Positions 1 to 11,559 are shown, numbered from the stretch's first letter. The stretch is 64,000 nucleotides of DNA from Angiostrongylus vasorum (GCA_018806985.1 JADANN010000197.1:1691501-1755500), one strand, 5' to 3'. Notes: generated by a model from the letters alone, not told the origin. Program-made: numbers and translations.

Positions 1-300
1 GCACAGCTGTTGTAAAGTCGCTCGCTACGCTCTGACTGGACATTGGCCATAACAATGTCTAGTCAGTAAGTGAGTCGTTCTTTGTGATCGATTTATTGAT
101 CCTAAGCCAATCAATTTGCGATCTGGAGCCAGTAAATGAGTGTTGATGTCGAAAGGGCAGCTGGTCCAATGTAAGTGAGAAGTGCATCGGTCTGCATACC
201 AATTAAATTATTTGATAAAACCTCCTTGATTTATTCGAAGTAGAGTTGTTTTTTTGTCAAAACTTTAGATCTAGTGAAAAGTAGAGATAAAGCTCTCTTA

Positions 301-572
301 AGCTTTCGGCGTTGATCAATCCCCTGAGGGATACGCTAAGCACTCGACCTCAATAAGTACCGTTGGAGGTGACTGAATGCATTTCTGGCCTATACAACGA
401 CTCGCGGTGGCCTACCGATGCTTCGAATCGGTGCTGCTATCCTCCCAGACAAGTCTGGTACCAATTTGCCGACCCCGGAGGGATGGAAGGCTTGGTGGGC
501 CATGGGCGCGGGGATCAATTCCACGTGTGTGTGTCGCAGTGGCGCCTCCAACAACTGCGCCACACGCACCCA
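301..572 (-). mobile_element. SINE-A copy
   Basis: Family A unit of about 270 bp, read on the minus strand. It starts with a tRNA-like head containing a box A match (TGGCGCAGTTG) and a box B-like segment (GAATTGATCCCC). The conserved body includes CCAGACTTGTCTGGGAGGATAGCAGC. It ends near AACGCCGAAAGCTT, just before the expected TTTATCC tail. Homology to at least ten other copies in the window is seen directly; Pol III origin is inferred from the box A/B layout. Confidence 0.85.
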
Positions 573-1274
573 TATTTTCACCGTTAATAGAATCAATTCC
601 TATGAATAATCCGCCTAACTGAATACTCTATGTCTTCTGTTTCTGCCCCTAATAGAAGAATATTTAGCAGTACGAGAAGCGTACACAGCAACTTTATCGA
701 AGAAAGAGCTCTTTTACTTCGCGCATCGATCACAAATAAACAAAAACATCTTGTTTAGAAAACCTCAATGAAAATCTTAGCACGAGTTTTAAACCAAGAA
801 AAAACGTATACGAGCCAAAAATTTAGTCGTGTGGTCTTTTTTTAGATAACTTTCCAATGGCTCCAGACATTCAGTTCGGCTCCGTCAAACGCTTAAATTA
901 GTTCCATTTGTGACCGGAATTTTACTGAAGATCGTGGAATGACAAAAACTACCAGAGGGATAGTAAAATAAATACAGTAAACAACAAATCAAAAAAATTC
1001 GAAATCTTTATAGCCTAGAAAGTCATTGGGTTCTAGAAAATACAATCCATAGAGGTCTCTAAATTTTTTATGAGATGAATCCATAAGTTCCTGTTAACCT
1101 GAACATGCGATTTCAGTCCAAGATGAACGACTGATAAAGATTTTCTTAACTTCCACAACTTTCTCAATTATAATCGAAATGCTTATTCTCTTTATTTCTA
1201 CTCGGACATAAATTTGGAAAATTCTAGAGCAGAGATAGTATTGTTTCTTTAGTGTCGACTTATTTTTTCTTCTT
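573..1274. other. No gene seen
   Basis: AT-rich sequence with no recognisable coding frame, splice-flanked exon or repeat shared with the rest of the window. Confidence 0.5.
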
Positions 1275-1470
1275 TATATGACCCTTCACGTCTACTGTGC
1301 GGATCCTAGCAACTCTCACATTCGATTCGTTTCCTCGCATCCATTGTGCACGAAGATTTTTCAACATTTAGGTGTGGCTTCGGTTACTGCTTGAGGATTT
1401 TTATTTCATCTTGAATGTTGTTGAATGCTGGTCGAGCAATTCTCCCTGGAGTGCTGAAATAGCCAGCCTG
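1275..1470 (-). mobile_element. RTE-like 3' terminal fragment (family C)
   Basis: Shares a roughly 160 bp module with 2860-3112, 3715-3945, 5595-5805, 51980-52225 and the right edge of the window. Read on the minus strand it ends in TGCTAGGATCCGCACAG followed by ACGTGAAG. This is close to the 3' end of the RTE element at 26.5-29.7 kb (GCTGGGGTCCGCACAGCTCG, then TGAAGACGG). I infer a diverged or non-autonomous RTE end. Confidence 0.6.
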
Positions 1471-1497
1471 GAGCGTTCTCAATTGGATTGCAGAGAG

Positions 1498-1580
1498 TAA
1501 TTTCTTTACCAGACAAGACCGGTAGCAATTTCTCGACCGCGGAGGGATAAGAGGCTTGGTTATCCAGGAGCGGGATCGGA
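1498..1580 (-). mobile_element. SINE-A fragment
   Basis: Short diverged match to the middle of family A (CCAGACAAGACCGGTAGCAA, then a GGAGGGATAAGAGGCTTGG block). Both ends are missing. Confidence 0.5.
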
Positions 1581-2859
1581 CTAGCACTATACTCATGATG
1601 ACGGAGATCACTATCACTGTGCTATCCACAATTTTACCGAGCAACAAAAAACATAAGGAGAACAGGAAATACTTAACAAACTATTCGAAAAATGTGTCAG
1701 TAGGAAAACCACGAAGAATGGAGGCAGTCAGTCACTTGACAACTGACATTGTGTGGGTGAGAGAAACATCTGAGGATCGGTGTAGCATCGACGATAACGA
1801 GGAAGGCAGCAGAGGCAATTAATAACAAATGACTTCACTACTTTGAGTGCAATTATCAGAAGGAAAAACTGTAAAGGTTGTAAAATAATATGAATAGGAA
1901 CCATAAGAATTTCTAATCCACATTTTCTTTCGTGGTGATTCGATGCAAAGTTATTAAGCAGCTCATTTAAGTAATCGACTAAGGTGAAAATCTTTATGGA
2001 TTCAGCTTCTTCAACAGCTGAAAGGGTCGCACCGAACCTTACTGCAATCTCCAGAGTCACTAGGTGTATTTTTATTCATTTAATTCTATATAATCCGTCT
2101 TTACATAGCAAGCCACTCCCAACATATTTTTCATTGGGTTCGTTATCGTCCATCCCTGCAAAGCTCTTCGGATTTGTCCATGGATTCGGCTGCCACCTTG
2201 GATTCTACATGAACCTCCTTGAATGCTGGGCGAGATTATGTTCCCCGGAAATCCTAGACAGATCTGTTATAGTGTTCTACGTATTCATCACAAGCACTCG
2301 CTGGCCTTTGTGGATCAAAGAAAGCTCTTGAAATGAAAATCTGGCACCAAAACTTTCTACACTGATGGGAAAGGAAGTTAAGCTGGCCTCTGCGCTGTCG
2401 AACAGGTGATCATGTGTAATGCATGGCACTTTTTATTATTGAGTATCCCACACCCATCTCAACCACCTAGTAAATTTAAACCAAAGCTTCGCTTGCATGT
2501 CAAAAAAAAGTGAATTAATAGAATTGGCAGAACCTACTCTGTGTTCCCTAATGCTCTGACCTTTCGTAAATGTCATTCTTTTACGATAACGTCAGCGGAA
2601 GAGGCAATACAAAACAGCGGAAAAACCGGCCTCAACTACCACTGACAAACCTCCTGTTAAGTGATGGAAACAAAGCACATCCAACGCAAGAGAAGCCGTT
2701 ACAGGACATTTTCTCAATGTAGGAGAGACACCGTTAAATGTATAGAAATAAGAAGCAATAAGTCTTTGAAATAAAGCAAATAATGAAGTTTGATATCCGT
2801 TTTTAATAAGGGAAGTACAGGAGTGGTTAGTGATGCAGTCCATCAGGAATCAAGGTCCT
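1581..2859. other. No supported gene
   Basis: The longest open frame is 1728-2060 on the minus strand (110 residues). Its first 45 residues look protein-like (acidic helix AVEEAESIK), but there is no family match and no convincing donor. A minus-strand frame at 2592-2843 is also unrecognised. Treated as unproven. Confidence 0.35.
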
Positions 2860-3112
2860 AGGTCGACTTCCTCCAAGCGCTTTCCTCCAATCCGTTTGGA
2901 AACGCCTTACGCTAGCTATCACAAAGTTTGCAAGGAAAATCGACTCGACGGCATTCTATGACATTCATAAAGAAGACGAAATCCTCATGCAGCAGCCGAA
3001 ATGCGAAATGTTCGCAGATCTTTGCGGACCATGAATGCGAGGAAGGAGAATCGAATGCAAGAAGTGCTGGGATCCGCACAACAGATGTGATGGTGGGTCA
3101 TGCAAAATAGAA
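2860..3112 (+). mobile_element. RTE-like 3' terminal fragment (family C)
   Basis: Plus-strand copy of family C. It has the ATTCTATGACATTCATAAAG block, a GCAGCAGCCGAAATGCGAAATG block, and ends with GTGCTGGGATCCGCACAACA. The upstream 60 bases (GGAAACGCCTTACGCTAGCT) also match the copy at 51980, so the unit is longer than the core. Confidence 0.6.
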
Positions 3113-3714
3113 AAAAAATCTTTCTTAGTAACATGAACATGGCTCTCTCACTGACCTAAATAAGTGGCTCTTCGTTGATTGAACAACATTATTTTATAGC
3201 GTTGAGGGTGAAGAGCAATGTGCACAGAGACCCTGCACATGATCATTGATTCAGTCCTATGCTCAAAGTTAATCAAGCTCCATTCTTCCGGCTTCAGCAG
3301 ATTGGAACACACTTTTCTGAGGATAAAATCACCGACTTTGTAGATACAGGCTATAGGCTTCTCAAGTCATATTAGAGAACAAATGTACATTCATTCACCT
3401 CTAGTTAATCAAGCCGAAACATGGCGCACCCTCAGGAAGTTGACCAACGCTAAGAGTCCTAGGCCACACATGCTTCGAAATTTTCATCCGGAAATGCCAC
3501 CACGGAGGGAATGAGAGCAGTGAAAAACGGCATCACACCGAAGTTGTGATGGTCCTCTATCCGTTGATCAATCAGAGCCCAAGCTAGACTTTCTGTACAA
3601 TTAGTAGAATTCTGTGTGATATAGGTAACGGTATCAAGTAAAGTTGTAATACCTAGATACCAAAGGGGGTAGCACAGCGATAGGGATGCCGTACATCTCG
3701 AGCACGGTGCTGGT
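3113..3714. other. Unassigned; small SINE-A relic
   Basis: At 3421-3465 there is a diverged SINE-A tail (ATGGCGCACCCTCAGGAAG, TTGACCAACGC). The remainder shows nothing recognisable. Confidence 0.4.
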
Positions 3715-3945
3715 CCAACGACCAGGTAACACCCTACAATCTAAGAACTCTCCTGCTCAGCTATCCCAAGACTCCAGAAGACTCCACCAGCGTTCAACGA
3801 CATTCATAAAGAAAACGACAATGCTCAAGCGGCAGCCGAACCCATATGTGAAAACTTCGAAGAATATCGTAGATGACTGGTGCGAGGAAATGAATCGAAT
3901 GCAAAAAAGTGCAGGAGTCCGCACGGTCGTGTAAAATAAAGAAAA
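3715..3945 (+). mobile_element. RTE-like 3' terminal fragment (family C)
   Basis: Family C copy with the TTCAACGACATTCATAAAGA block and a GCAGGAGTCCGCACGGTCGTG end. An open frame of 82 codons across it is the remnant frame of the repeat, not a host gene. Confidence 0.6.
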
Positions 3946-4597
3946 TGTTTAGACACATAGAAGGGCTGTCTTCATTTGTATATCACCTCTTCCATTCTTT
4001 TAGTTAAAATGAAACCCTGTAACCCACGGATATGAAGAGATTTCAAAAACTCTATTGCCGTAACTAAACCATTTCGGACGTTCTAAAACAAGACATATTG
4101 CGCCAGTCAGAAAAGGGAACCTAGAACATCACTTAGATTTCAAAAACAGACTAAGCCCCTTCTCATTTTCTGCTATGTTGATTTCATCTTTACGGGAAAA
4201 TGAATATGAAAAAAGGATCTAGATTAATGGTGATAGGTCTAATAAAGTGCAGGATATCTCTTCTTAGTATTTCCTGCGTTGTTCGGCAAGAATAATAAAC
4301 GAGGCATGCGGTTCGTAATATACAGCTTGACCCGATCGTTGACCTTAGCTGATAAAAGAAGATTTCGAGAACGTAGGCTCATCAATGACAGAATACTCCG
4401 AAATACATCAGAATCATTGCTCAAGGACAATGACCTGGCACTGGCAAAAAAAATAACTTGCTATGTAGACAGCCGCGGAAGAATTCAGACTAGGAAACAT
4501 AAGTGTAAGTCATTAGAGAAGAAAACAACTGAAAACTAGAGAAAGAGAAAGAGGATTCCTTTATAAGAATTCGAAAACCGACTTTCCTTTAACCTAG
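3946..4597. other. No supported gene; one basic ORF
   Basis: A plus-strand frame at 4279-4539 (86 codons, rich in Arg and Lys) is preceded by TCTTCTTAG and contains a GTAAGT just before its end, so it could be a short exon. No family is recognised. Confidence 0.3.
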
Positions 4598-4832
4598 GTA
4601 TGACCAATTAACATGTGTTTAAATTGTTGAGCTTACACGAGGTTGATAAATAAACTTCATTCAGTTAACGTTTCGACGTCCACGTCCTGCTCAGAGCCGA
4701 TGATTCGTGTCCGTGCCCACAGTTCCTCGTACTCTCGATATGGGGTCTTCGTCGTCGTATCGAGTCAAGTTTATTTATCAACCTCGTGTAGGCTCAATAA
4801 GTTAAACACGTGTTGATTCCTCTATAAGATCT
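4598..4832. repeat. Penelope terminal repeat in foldback form
   Basis: Imperfect inverted repeat. The left arm holds GAGCTTACACGAGGTTGATA and ATAAACTTCATTCAG. The right arm holds CAAGTTTATTTATCAACCTC and GTGTAGGCTCAATAAG. The loop, on the minus strand, has GGCTCTGAGCAGG, then GTCGAAACGTTA, which resembles a degenerate hammerhead core like those in the Penelope ends at 9.1 and 11.7 kb. Assignment to a Penelope terminal repeat is inferred from this likeness. Confidence 0.55.
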
Positions 4833-5495
4833 GACTTCGAAACCACCTACTACTATAGAATTGCTACTTTTTATTAATAAAGTTAAAGGCATGAGGCGTG
4901 TGCCATCTATCAGTCACTGAGCACTCGAGTCCATTGCGCACCGCAAAGATGATTAAATACATCCTAAATAATGACCAACGGGATCAACCGCTGTGCTCCA
5001 GTCAGTGCTTTTGTACTCAAAGAAGAGCCTTTACCGACTCAAACGGATCTAGGACTTCGTTGGCCGAGGAAGCGGGTATCGAACCAATGTCCATGTGTGC
5101 AGTGATACCTCTGACTTACACGAGTCACCAGTGTGAAACATTGATTTTGATGAATCAATACGCCCACATGTCACTGTAACGACCATATGTGCACTCAGTC
5201 AGCTTTTTTAATAAGTTGGAATCAAATTCCTTCGTTTTCGTCATCGCTTTCGACACACTGCTTACGAAGCGTTAGGTTACAATCCGCCCTCTGCCCACTG
5301 TATCAATCCAACTTCTCCTATCGCTGTTATATAAAAATCACATAGAAGCAGCAAGATGAACGTAAACTTTAATTATTATTCTATATCCTATCCCTAGAGA
5401 TTGTATGTTGAACAGAAATTTTGTGGAATTTTCCCGTTCACTACCATTACTAAGTATTAGACTTTTTCCTTTATATTTATTATTAGTGTTATTAC
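4833..5495. other. Unassigned; weak tRNA-like segment
   Basis: Around 5070-5140 a minus-strand segment with a box B-like GGTTCGATACCC suggests another decayed SINE head. Nothing else is recognised. Confidence 0.3.
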
Positions 5496-5585
5496 ACGAC
5501 ATGGGATCGATCCCAGCGCTCTAGGCTCACCAAGCCTTCCATTCCTCCGGGGTCGGCACTGTTAGCACACTTGCTCAGGACAATC
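5496..5585 (+). mobile_element. SINE-A 5' fragment
   Basis: Contains GGGATCGATCCCAGCGC and CACCAAGCCTTCCATTCCTC as in family A, then stops. Confidence 0.6.
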
Positions 5586-5594
5586 TAACGTCCT

Positions 5595-5805
5595 CTAATC
5601 TACATATGAAAACGTCCTAGCACGGATATCTCAATATTCCAGGAATAATCGACTCCACTAGCATTCAACGACATTCGACTTCGAAAAACCATCAGCAGCA
5701 GTCGAATCCAAAAGGTAGAAGACCTCCATGGATAGTGGATGCGAAGAGACGAATGTAAGGAATGTTGGGATCCGCACAATGCGATATAAGTGAGGGCGAG
5801 TTATA
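5595..5805 (+). mobile_element. RTE-like 3' terminal fragment (family C)
   Basis: Family C copy directly after the SINE-A fragment: GCATTCAACGACATTCGACT block, GGATAGTGGATGCGAAGAGA, and end GTTGGGATCCGCACAATGCG. Confidence 0.55.
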
Positions 5806-6229
5806 TAATAAATAAATAACTAAAACTACAATTCGTATTCACCAGAGAGGGAGAGAGAATCCGGGGTTTCGAAAAACTTTTAGAAATGAGAAAGAAACTG
5901 TCTTCTGCTGCGGGAAAAGGAGAGCTGAGGAAAGAAAATGTGACGACGTGTGAAAACAAAGGTTTCCAAGCATTCATAATGAACACTGGTTATCAACACA
6001 TTTGAGAGCAATCTGGCTTTTCACCAGGGTGTCGATATTTTCTTCGACAAGTATAGAAGGAAACGAGTACATGAGAAATTGACGGAAGAGAGTTTGTGAC
6101 GTAACTCCGGTGGTATAAATAGTTCCCAAAAAATGGCCTTTTTTATCCCGAAAAAACAAGTTATTATCTCAGAAATTCAAACCAACAACAACTGTTCTGC
6201 ATAAAAGACCATCCTCTAATGAGGTTACC
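5806..6229. other. No supported gene
   Basis: Two short minus-strand frames (5801-5986 and 5974-6159) without recognisable domains. Confidence 0.35.
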
Positions 6230-6375
6230 TCATTTGAGCGATGCTCGACTGAAGAAGATCCGACTCGATACGACGAACACCACATCGAGAACACGAACGA
6301 CTGTAGGCCATCGACTCGGGTCATCAGCTAATGAAACGTCAGCCGAATAGAGTTCATTTTATAAACCTCATGTTA
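6230..6375 (+). repeat. Penelope-type terminal relic
   Basis: Contains GACTCGATACGACGAACACC and CATCGAGAACACGAACGACT, shared with 56450-56590 and (reverse) 4660-4760. A ribozyme-like 3' part, GAAACGTCAGCC, is followed by an AACCTCATGTTAGCTC end. The stem II part of the hammerhead is missing, so this copy is broken. Confidence 0.5.
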
Positions 6376-6433
6376 GCTCATCAATGAAAGAATACGTAAA
6401 TTCTTCCAGCTACAAATTTGTCCAAAAACCAAA

Positions 6434-6685
6434 TCAGTGAAAAAAAGTAGAAACCAGATTGTTAGTTCTGAAAAATTTGTTGCATGTACGACAGCCGCAA
6501 GTATCAAATATACATTCGAAGAGATTCTCATGTCTTGCTCGACAAGTTTCTTGTTGGATCACCTTGCTATTCGAAATATCAGCCACAACGAATGAACTAC
6601 ACTTGTCTGATAGATGAAAAACGTAACTGTCTTTGGGATAATTTGTATTGAAATCAATGCGTATCACTGTGAATACGTCGAACAC
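6434..6685 (-). other. Open frame, possible exon
   Basis: An 83-codon minus-strand frame preceded by an acceptor-like GCTTCAG. The product has seven Cys in its second half (FECIFDTCGCRTCNKFF). No family is recognised and no donor is certain. It could be an isolated exon or chance. Confidence 0.25.
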
Positions 6686-6942
6686 TGTCTGAAGCTTCAG
6701 TCTTTCTCACTGCTTTTCTAAAGAAACGCGTTAGAATAGGACTTAAACAAAACTAAATGGTACTTTACAATTTCACCGCTTTGTCTATGCATCAATTCAC
6801 GTTCACTGTATGAAGACATTAAGCTCAGTAGAAAATATATGGAACTAATTCGTGACTCAACACTGTTTCAAGAAAAACATTACACTAGAAGAAGAAACAA
6901 AATGTCCAAAAGCGCTTTATCATGAGAAAATTAAATAAGTTA

Positions 6943-7206
6943 TAGGAAAAAGAAAAAAACGGAAGAAAGAAAGGAACGAAAGAGAGAAGGAACGAAAAAA
7001 ATAAAGAATGAAGGAAAGAAAGAAAGGAAGAAAGCAAAGAAAAGGAAAAAAGCAACAAAGAAAAAAAAGGAAGAGAAAGAGGAGAGAAGGAATAGAAATA
7101 ATAACGAAGAGAAAAAGGAACGGAGAAAAGAATGGAGAAAAAACACAAAGAAGAACGGAGAGGAAAAAGAATGCAAGCAAGTAAGAAAGAAAGAAATCAC
7201 AAATAA
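6943..7206 (+). repeat. Polypurine (GA-rich) tract
   Basis: About 260 bases almost purely A and G on the plus strand, with GGAAAGAAAGAAAGGAAG-type units. The long Phe/Leu/Ser-rich minus-strand frames here are artefacts of this composition. Confidence 0.9.
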
Positions 7207-7805
7207 AGATCAACATCAAGACGGATGAAAAATGACTCAGTATTTAAAAAGCTAACAAACTTCAACCTTTCCAGAAACCAGAAATGTGGAATGGTACCTT
7301 TAAAAAAAAGTTGTTCGACATACAACTTTATGAAATCCAGGAATTTAAAGCTACAGTAGAACTGTTAGCGAAGCACAACAGAATGGTAGGAATTCCAAGG
7401 CATGAAGACAAATTGAACTTCGTCGTTGCTTGTAATGAACAGAGGTTTTCGCAATGTTGGTGGCGAGAAGTCCTGGCGTCATCCATGAATGCATTAGCAA
7501 TTTGGTGGATGATTCAAGTTCATACACTCCAGCACGACGTCAAATGATTTTCAAACAAAAAAAGAAAACAGAAAAAAGTGGAAGGAAAGGTCTCTGGAGA
7601 CTGCGGCCGGCCGATAAAGGAAATCTCTTCCACTTAGATAAAGCCTTATAAAAATAAGAGGCTGAGATAAGAACTTAAGTGGAGCACCCTATAGTTGTCA
7701 TAATGTTTTATAAACAAAATGAGTCAACTGAGTAAACGAGGATCATTGTGATTACTGATGAGTCTACTTGTGAAGAAAGGCATTGATAATGCATAAATGG
7801 GTGAA
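7207..7805. other. No supported gene; two overlapping plus-strand ORFs
   Basis: Frames at 7284-7547 (87 codons) and 7454-7651 (65 codons) have fairly protein-like composition, but no recognisable domain or paired splice sites. Confidence 0.3.
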
Positions 7806-8078
7806 GGATAAAGCTTTCGGGGTTGATCAATCCTTAAGGGATGCGCCATGTATTCGACTTCATTAAGTATTGCATGAGGTGATTGAATGCATAACTGGCC
7901 TTTACAATGACTCGCGGTGGCCCGTCGATGTATCGAGCCAGTGGTAATATCCTCCCAGTCAAGTCTGGTACCAATTTGCCGACCCCGGAGGGATGAAAGG
8001 CATGGTGGGCCATGGGCGCGGGGATCGATTCCACGTGTGTGTCGCAGTGGCGCCTCCAACCACTGCACCACACGCCCC
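7806..8078 (-). mobile_element. SINE-A copy
   Basis: Near-complete minus-strand family A unit. It has the tRNA-like head TGGTGCAGTGGTTGGAGG, box B-like GGAATCGATCCCCGCG, and the GATTGATCAACCCCGAAAGC end before a TTTATCC tail. Confidence 0.85.
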
Positions 8079-8274
8079 CTTTTTTGATAATCCATACCGA
8101 GGCTAAATAAAACACGGTATTGAAGATGCTGTCATTTCTCTTCATTCAAAGTCATAAATACTAAATAAAAAACGCCATGAATTCACAGGATGAAGCGAGA
8201 ATTAATGAACAAAATTTCACCACAGTAAATATGGATCCGCAGAAGAGCCACGTTAACGCAACCTGCACTGGGAC

Positions 8275-8548
8275 TCCTGTGGAGCAGTGGTTGGAAGCGC
8301 TATGCAACACACACGTGGAATCGACCAGGCGCCCAAGACTCACTAAGCCCTCCTTCCCTTCGAAGTTGGGAAATTGGTAGCAGAATTGTCTAGGAGGATA
8401 GCAGCACATTCTCGAAACATTGATAGGCCATCGCGAGTCATTGTAAGGTCAGATATGCATTCAGACACCTCCAAACGATGCTTAATGAGGTCGAATGCAT
8501 GGTACATCTCTCAGCGATTGATCAATGCCAAGAGCTTTTATTTTTTAA
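8275..8548 (+). mobile_element. SINE-A copy, diverged
   Basis: Plus-strand copy with GGAGCAGTGGTTGGAAGC head, GGAGGATAGCAGCAC middle and AGCGATTGATCAATGCCAAG tail. It is about 200 bp from the oppositely oriented copy at 7806. Confidence 0.75.
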
Positions 8549-9002
8549 AATGTGGATCATGTTGGTGATACGAAATTGAACTGCCGAGTTTCTTAAGCTT
8601 ACAAAAACTCTTAGAGGTCCTGTTGAACCGGATACATCCGACTTTGGTTCTACTTATTCGAAGAACAAAAAGAACAAAATAATATCCCCACTCATGAACA
8701 AATCCATTTATCATGACAATAGATTCCTATGTTCGCTGAGATCGTGCGCATTCTAGTCGACGTGCCGCTCCTCTTCAATGGTAATTTCTCTGGCTTCTGA
8801 AAATCGACCTCACAGCTTTGTTCATCTATGTGGATAGATTTATTTCAAGCACCATGCTCTTGACGTTGTATCACATGAATCTGAAGGCCTTCTCGTGTTG
8901 AAGTAACCGTGCAACACCCAAATCCGCGACATATTTGTGAAGACAAGCGAAGAAGATCCAACGGCTGTGTGAAAAACAGAACATCTCTTAATAACTCAAA
9001 AG
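8549..9002. other. Likely start of a second Penelope frame; otherwise unassigned
   Basis: A minus-strand frame running down from 9027 (about 60 codons, beginning MPRFIESRSFELL) directly follows the terminal repeat at 9030-9215. I infer it is the N-terminal start of a Penelope ORF in the next tandem unit. It decays after about 30 codons. Confidence 0.4.
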
Positions 9003-9215
9003 AGCGACTTTCTATAAACCTCGGCATAGATAGTTGATATATTTATTTATATGATCTTATAAACCGATCTTCTTTAGCTGATGCGAGGTTGGTATAGGTC
9101 TTCGTTGTCGTTGTTGTTGTTGTTGGTGTTGTTGGTCGATAACTAACGTTTCGGCGATTTCGCCTTCCTCAGAGCCTGGACGTATTTCATATTAGAATGC
9201 TTTAATTATTCGGTA
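9003..9215 (-). repeat. Penelope terminal repeat (pLTR)
   Basis: Minus-strand terminal repeat. Order on that strand: ribozyme core, CAACAACAACAACAACGACA-like simple repeat, ACCTATACCAACCTCGCATC, TTATAAGATCATATAAATAA, then the ATG of a following frame. The same block recurs at 11690-11840 (+) and in both arms of 31745-32105. Confidence 0.8.
9141..9176 (-). ncRNA. Hammerhead ribozyme core (Penelope)
   Basis: Minus strand: strand 1 of helix I, then CTGAGGA, a GGCG/CGCC helix II with AAAT loop, GAAAC, and GTT. Conserved core nucleotides CUGANGA and GAAA are present. One extra A sits between CUGAGGA and helix II, and the cleavage triplet is GTT instead of GTC. Short helix III (AC/GT) is the form known for Penelope-like elements. 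Confidence 0.65.
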
Positions 9216-9299
9216 GAAAAGGCTAAAGTATTAGTGATGATCAAAGTTTTAAATAGATGGTGGGTTAGGATGCTATGATCAAACTGAAGGGCGTGATGT

Positions 9300-10983
9300 A
9301 ACGAGTGGGACAGACCCATGCGTTGTTCACGGCGGTGGCCAGCACGACACACCCCGGGGTCAAATCAAAATATCATTTTGAAATAGGGCGCCAGGTCACG
9401 TGTGATAGTGAGGCATTCGTCTTTCCCGTTCATCTTTGGATTTTTGAAATTTATCCAAAACGCTTCGAGAGTTTTGCGCGTTGATATTTTCGACTCCTGC
9501 GCTAGGATCCGTACAGTCACTTCAAAATCATCGCCGTTGTGCTTTTGTGCCCTATACGTACCTTGAGGAGTGTTTTGACGAATTTTAGCTTTCCCATCTA
9601 GATAATCTTTTATGCGGACACAAAGTGGTCTACCGTTTCTCGAACATATTCCTCACTGCATGCGCTACATAAGATCAAGTATATTATACCTGAACTCATG
9701 CAATCCCCGTGTCTCCCGTTAGGACAGATCATACAGTTTTTGAGCTGCACAAACGGCCATAGAAACGGTTGAGAACTAACTGACGGCGTGGGGTGTTGGG
9801 TGAGAGGTTATCGTTACATAGTTTTCAAGACCACGTTTTCTTAAGCATCGTTTAATGGCGCAACTTACTTGATATGAACGATAGCTTAAAAGGGATCTTA
9901 CTTACGTCCGAAACATTATTTTGGGGAACTACCCTACGTTTTTTGTCTAACCCGAGTGGATTCTACGTGAGAGCCATTGGAAATGGCAATTTTTTCGTGC
10001 CAGGTTTTCCGATTCCTTCCTTTCCTCTTCTCCTTTGCACACATTTTTTAGCCGTACAGTACATGTTTTTGATAAGGGCTTCTTTCATGTGTGAAGGATG
10101 AAAGGAGAGGTAGTGAACTAGTATGTTTTTACTACTTGGCTTACGATACCATTTTGTTGTACAGCCACTTTCTGATAGCTTTATTTGGATGTTTAAGAAT
10201 GGAAGGCAGTTCTCGATTGGTTTTTCCCGTGTCAATTTTATTTGCTCTGACTGTCTGTCTAGCAATTAAAAGCACTCGTCCATCCGTTGTTGTGTGGAAC
10301 AGGCGATAAAGCAGTCGTCTATGTACTGACAGTAGAGTAAGGATCGGCGATCGAGAACCGGAGCTTCCACCTTGGATATGAAAGCGATGGCAAGGCTTGG
10401 TGCTAAACGCTATCCCATAGGTAACCCTCTAATTTATGCAAAATATTTTCTAGGCCACCTAAACACTGAACAACTAAGAAATTGTTTTAAGAGAGTCATT
10501 ATTGCGCATTCGACAAGCCGTACATTTTTTATTTTCTTTTCATGCTCTACGAGCAGTTCGCGAATGGGTTGCATTACAGAGTCATTCGACACATTGGTAT
10601 GAAGTGAGGTAACATCCATTACATGGGTATTGTTTGCTTGCGCGCCGTAGGTGGTCTCCGAATATTTTGGTATTGGGTAGATGGGTTGGAAAGAATTTTA
10701 GCAACTGGGTCAGGATAAGGTATAGGAACCACGTTATTCTATCCGTTGGCCCGCCTGTACAACTGACGATAGGCATAACGTTAAATGATGATGGGTTCGT
10801 TGATGTAATATCACCAGTTGAAGTAAGCTTATGTGTTTTAATAAGCAAGTAAAAGACATTTCAAATTGGATGCTCGTTTTTAAGTCGAGAAATAACTGGA
10901 GGCTCTAAGCCCACGGCCTTCGCCGTGTTGACCCATTCTTGATTTAATTTCCGCTATTGACTTCTATATTCCTTTAACTTGAC
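9300..10983 (-). pseudogene. Penelope-like element reverse transcriptase plus GIY-YIG endonuclease, decayed
   Basis: Read from 10983 down. RLKNEHP and LLIKTHK motifs come first, followed near 10780 by PIVSCTGGPTDR, a hallmark of Penelope-like RTs. Then come a motif A relative (MDVTSLHTNV, 10619), GLPMG with a stop (about 10410), the catalytic YIDD (10314-10325) and LPFLNIQI near 10200. A decayed GIY-YIG endonuclease lies at about 9780-9370, homologous to the open copy at 11119-11490. Stops and frameshifts break it throughout. Family: Penelope-like retroelement, which joins an RT to a GIY-YIG nuclease for target-primed insertion. It faces an inverted second copy at 10984. Confidence 0.88.
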
Positions 10984-11490
10984 GCACACCACATAGCAAT
11001 AAGTCACGCCATTAAGAGATGCTTAAGAAAAAGTGGTCTTGAAAATTATATAACGGTTATTGACATCCCACCCAATACCCTGCGCCGTCAGTTAGTTCGC
11101 AACCGTCTCTACGATCGTTTGTGCAGCTCAGAAAACTGTATGATCTGTCCTAACGGGAAAGACGGGGATTGCATGAGTTCAGGTATAATATACTTGATAT
11201 CAAGTAACGCATGCGGTGAGGAATATATTGGGGAAACGGATAGACCACTTTGTGTCCGCATAAAAGAACATCTAGATGGGAAAGCTAAAATTCGTCAAAA
11301 CACTCCTCTACGTACGCATAGGGCACAAAAGCACAACGGCGATGATTTTGAAGTGACTGTACGGATCCTAGCGCAGGAATCGAAAACATCAACGCGCAAG
11401 AGTCTCGATGAGTTCTCGATAAACTTCAAAAATCCAAAGATGAACCCGAAAGACGAATGCCTCACTATCACACGTGACCTGGCGCCCTGA
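10984..11490 (+). pseudogene. Penelope-like GIY-YIG endonuclease, 5'-truncated copy
   Basis: Open for 123 codons from 11119. GIIYLI, then EEYIGET and RPLCVRIKEH, give the GIY and YIG motifs with the conserved downstream Arg. Upstream, a Cys pair in CSSENCMIC matches the zinc-binding CX2-5C region known before the nuclease in these elements. The frame ends ITRDLAP at 11490, the usual C-terminal end. The RT part is absent, so this is a 3' fragment placed head-to-head with the minus-strand copy. The junction at about 10984 is abrupt. Confidence 0.88.
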
Positions 11491-11559
11491 TTTAAAATGA
11501 TTTTTTGACCCCCAAGGTGTGTCGTGCTGGCGACCGCCGTGAACAACGCATGGGTCTGT

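Noticed and set aside
6885..7219. Three overlapping minus-strand frames very rich in Phe, Leu and Ser that look like membrane proteins
   Set aside because: They are the complement of a polypurine tract; composition alone explains them.
7724..8145. Frames of over 100 codons on the minus strand
   Set aside because: They lie over a SINE-A copy; equivalent frames recur at other SINE-A copies.
9095..9140. GTT/GTC repeat as an independent microsatellite
   Set aside because: It is a constant part of the Penelope terminal repeat, present also at 11749-11778 and in the palindrome.
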